Positions 63,430-64,000 of a stretch of DNA of 64,000 bases are shown piece after piece. Below the pieces are notes generated by a model. The model had not been told where the DNA came from. It ran no database searches and was given only the letters and a program-made list of their open reading frames with translations. How positions within the stretch are numbered: position 1 is the stretch's first letter; every line of letters begins with the position of its first letter. The position numbers were made by a program, and so were the translations under genes. The stretch is from JAPLKB01 sp964429485 (GTDB lineage: Bacteria > Desulfobacterota > Syntrophorhabdia > Syntrophorhabdales > Syntrophorhabdaceae), in assembly GCA_964429485.1 (NCBI GenBank), contig CAYSBW010000003.1, positions 40,753 to 104,752 on the forward strand, written 5' to 3'.

Positions 63430-64000
63430 CCATTTAACAAAAACCTCTTTCCCTTCAGTCGACTGCAGAAAATCGGCAAACTCCTTAGCCAATGCCTTTT
63501 GCTCTGATCGACTTGTTAGTGCAATACCGCATGATCGATAAATCGTGTTTTCAGGCTCAATGTTGACAAGGTCGGCAGAAGCAGGGCTCTCCTTCTGCCA
63601 GATAGTCCAGATGAGCCAGACATCACAGCTCAAATCGCTACTCCATATCTTCTTTGCTTCGGCGCTATTGGCTGCAAAGAAACCGATATTGCGGCGTATG
63701 CCGTCAACAAGTTTGACGCTGCCTGTTCGACCTGCCACATCCTCCCACATTCCGATCTGTCCGGACCCTTCAACCACAAGAATTTTAACGCCCGGTTTGG
63801 CAAGATCCTTAATGCCTTTGATACCCTTAGGATTACCTGGACGGACTAGAATTGCCGAAGGACGCAGATAAAGGGTTCGGATTGTTGAAGTGTCGATTAG
63901 TCCTGGAAGATCCTTACGCACGAAGTCAGTCATCATGTTCTCGGAACCGCTGAAAATCAGGTCTGCATCCTTCATTGCTTGATCTTTCCAAGTCGGGGCC
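63412..64000 (-). CDS. AcfC-like substrate-binding protein, N-terminus outside window
   Basis: The frame is open to the window edge, giving 195 residues up to the stop at 63412. It matches the C-terminal two thirds of the AcfC (accessory colonisation factor) family of periplasmic binding proteins: PTWKDQAMKDADLIFSGSEN and MMTDF are hallmark segments, followed by RTLYLRPSAILVRPGNPKGI and VEGSGQIGMWEDVAGR. These proteins resemble molybdate/sulfate ABC binding proteins. Because the frame continues upstream past the Met at 63975, that Met is internal. The gene end is duplicated (31-bp repeat). A link to tungstate or molybdate supply for the AOR next door is possible but not shown. Confidence 0.82.
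   Translation of the reverse strand, partial: APTWKDQAMKDADLIFSGSENMMTDFVRKDLPGLIDTSTIRTLYLRPSAILVRPGNPKGIKGIKDLAKPGVKILVVEGSGQIGMWEDVAGRTGSVKLVDGIRRNIGFFAANSAEAKKIWSSDLSCDVWLIWTIWQKESPASADLVNIEPENTIYRSCGIALTSRSEQKALAKEFADFLQSTEGKEVFVKWGWIAP

Noticed and set aside
1..64000. CRISPR arrays, rRNA or tRNA genes
   Set aside because: No regularly spaced repeats and no cloverleaf or rRNA-like sequence were seen in any intergenic region.

Overview
The window is an AT-rich chromosomal segment that reads like an obligately anaerobic, probably syntrophic bacterium of the Desulfobacterota (deltaproteobacterial) type. The reasons are a tungsten-type aldehyde:ferredoxin oxidoreductase (AOR) operon with LUD/FeS, HdrB-like and poly-ferredoxin partners, an ADP-forming acyl-CoA synthetase, an archaeal-style split glutamate synthase, lysine 2,3-aminomutase with beta-lysine acetyltransferase, and a classic dcw (division and cell wall) cluster. 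The genus cannot be fixed from the sequence alone.

Layout. 1-981 (minus): the end of an unrecognised gene and an IclR regulator. 982-1382: a regulatory region with a perfect 18-bp palindrome, candidate promoters on both strands and a terminator-like hairpin. 1383-6274 (plus): a five-gene AOR operon, interrupted by a 10-N assembly gap and closed by a strong terminator. 6442-9464: glyQ and glyS. 9545-12845: citrate synthase and a lytic transglycosylase of the MltD type, divergent around overlapping palindromes. 12911-17238 (minus): beta-lysine osmolyte genes ablB/kamA, an MscS channel and a prohibitin-family protein. 17324-17485: a candidate small RNA or leader with its own promoter and terminator. 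17642-35615 (minus): a radical SAM gene and the whole dcw cluster, mraZ-rsmH-ftsL-'ftsI'-murE-murF-mraY-[28-aa peptide]-murD-'ftsW'-murG-murC-murB-ddl-ftsQ-ftsA-ftsZ. 35761-45170: an MFS transporter, a lipoprotein, recD2, a response-regulator/adenylate cyclase overlapping a Rel/Spo gene, rpmB and hisS. 45306-53859 (minus): a glutamate synthase operon with two kinds of glutamine amidotransferase and a KaiC-like/PPDK-N fusion. 54154-61312: a hydroxyacid dehydrogenase, acdAB, a nitronate monooxygenase-like protein, an RRM protein, an FKBP and a metallophosphoesterase. 61474-64000: a decayed zone with a frameshifted second AOR, a frameshifted neighbour, an inverted-repeat element, a direct repeat and a truncated acfC-like gene.

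The most unusual feature is inside the dcw cluster. The mur genes, mraY, ftsL, ftsQ, ftsA and ftsZ all look complete. The gene in the ftsI slot is only 314 aa: it keeps a transmembrane start, scraps of transpeptidase sequence and a C-terminal PASTA domain, but it lacks the SxxK, SxN and KTG catalytic motifs. The gene in the ftsW slot is a 264-aa membrane protein without the SEDS signature. The two partners of the septal peptidoglycan synthase therefore seem to have decayed or been repurposed together while precursor synthesis and the FtsZ ring are kept. A 28-aa single-span peptide, translationally coupled to murD, lies in the same cluster.

Metabolically, the genes fit an organism that moves low-potential electrons through ferredoxin (the AOR operon and FeS-rich glutamate synthase), conserves energy through ADP-forming acyl-CoA synthetase, and accumulates acetyl-beta-lysine under salt stress. 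cAMP and (p)ppGpp signalling genes overlap each other.
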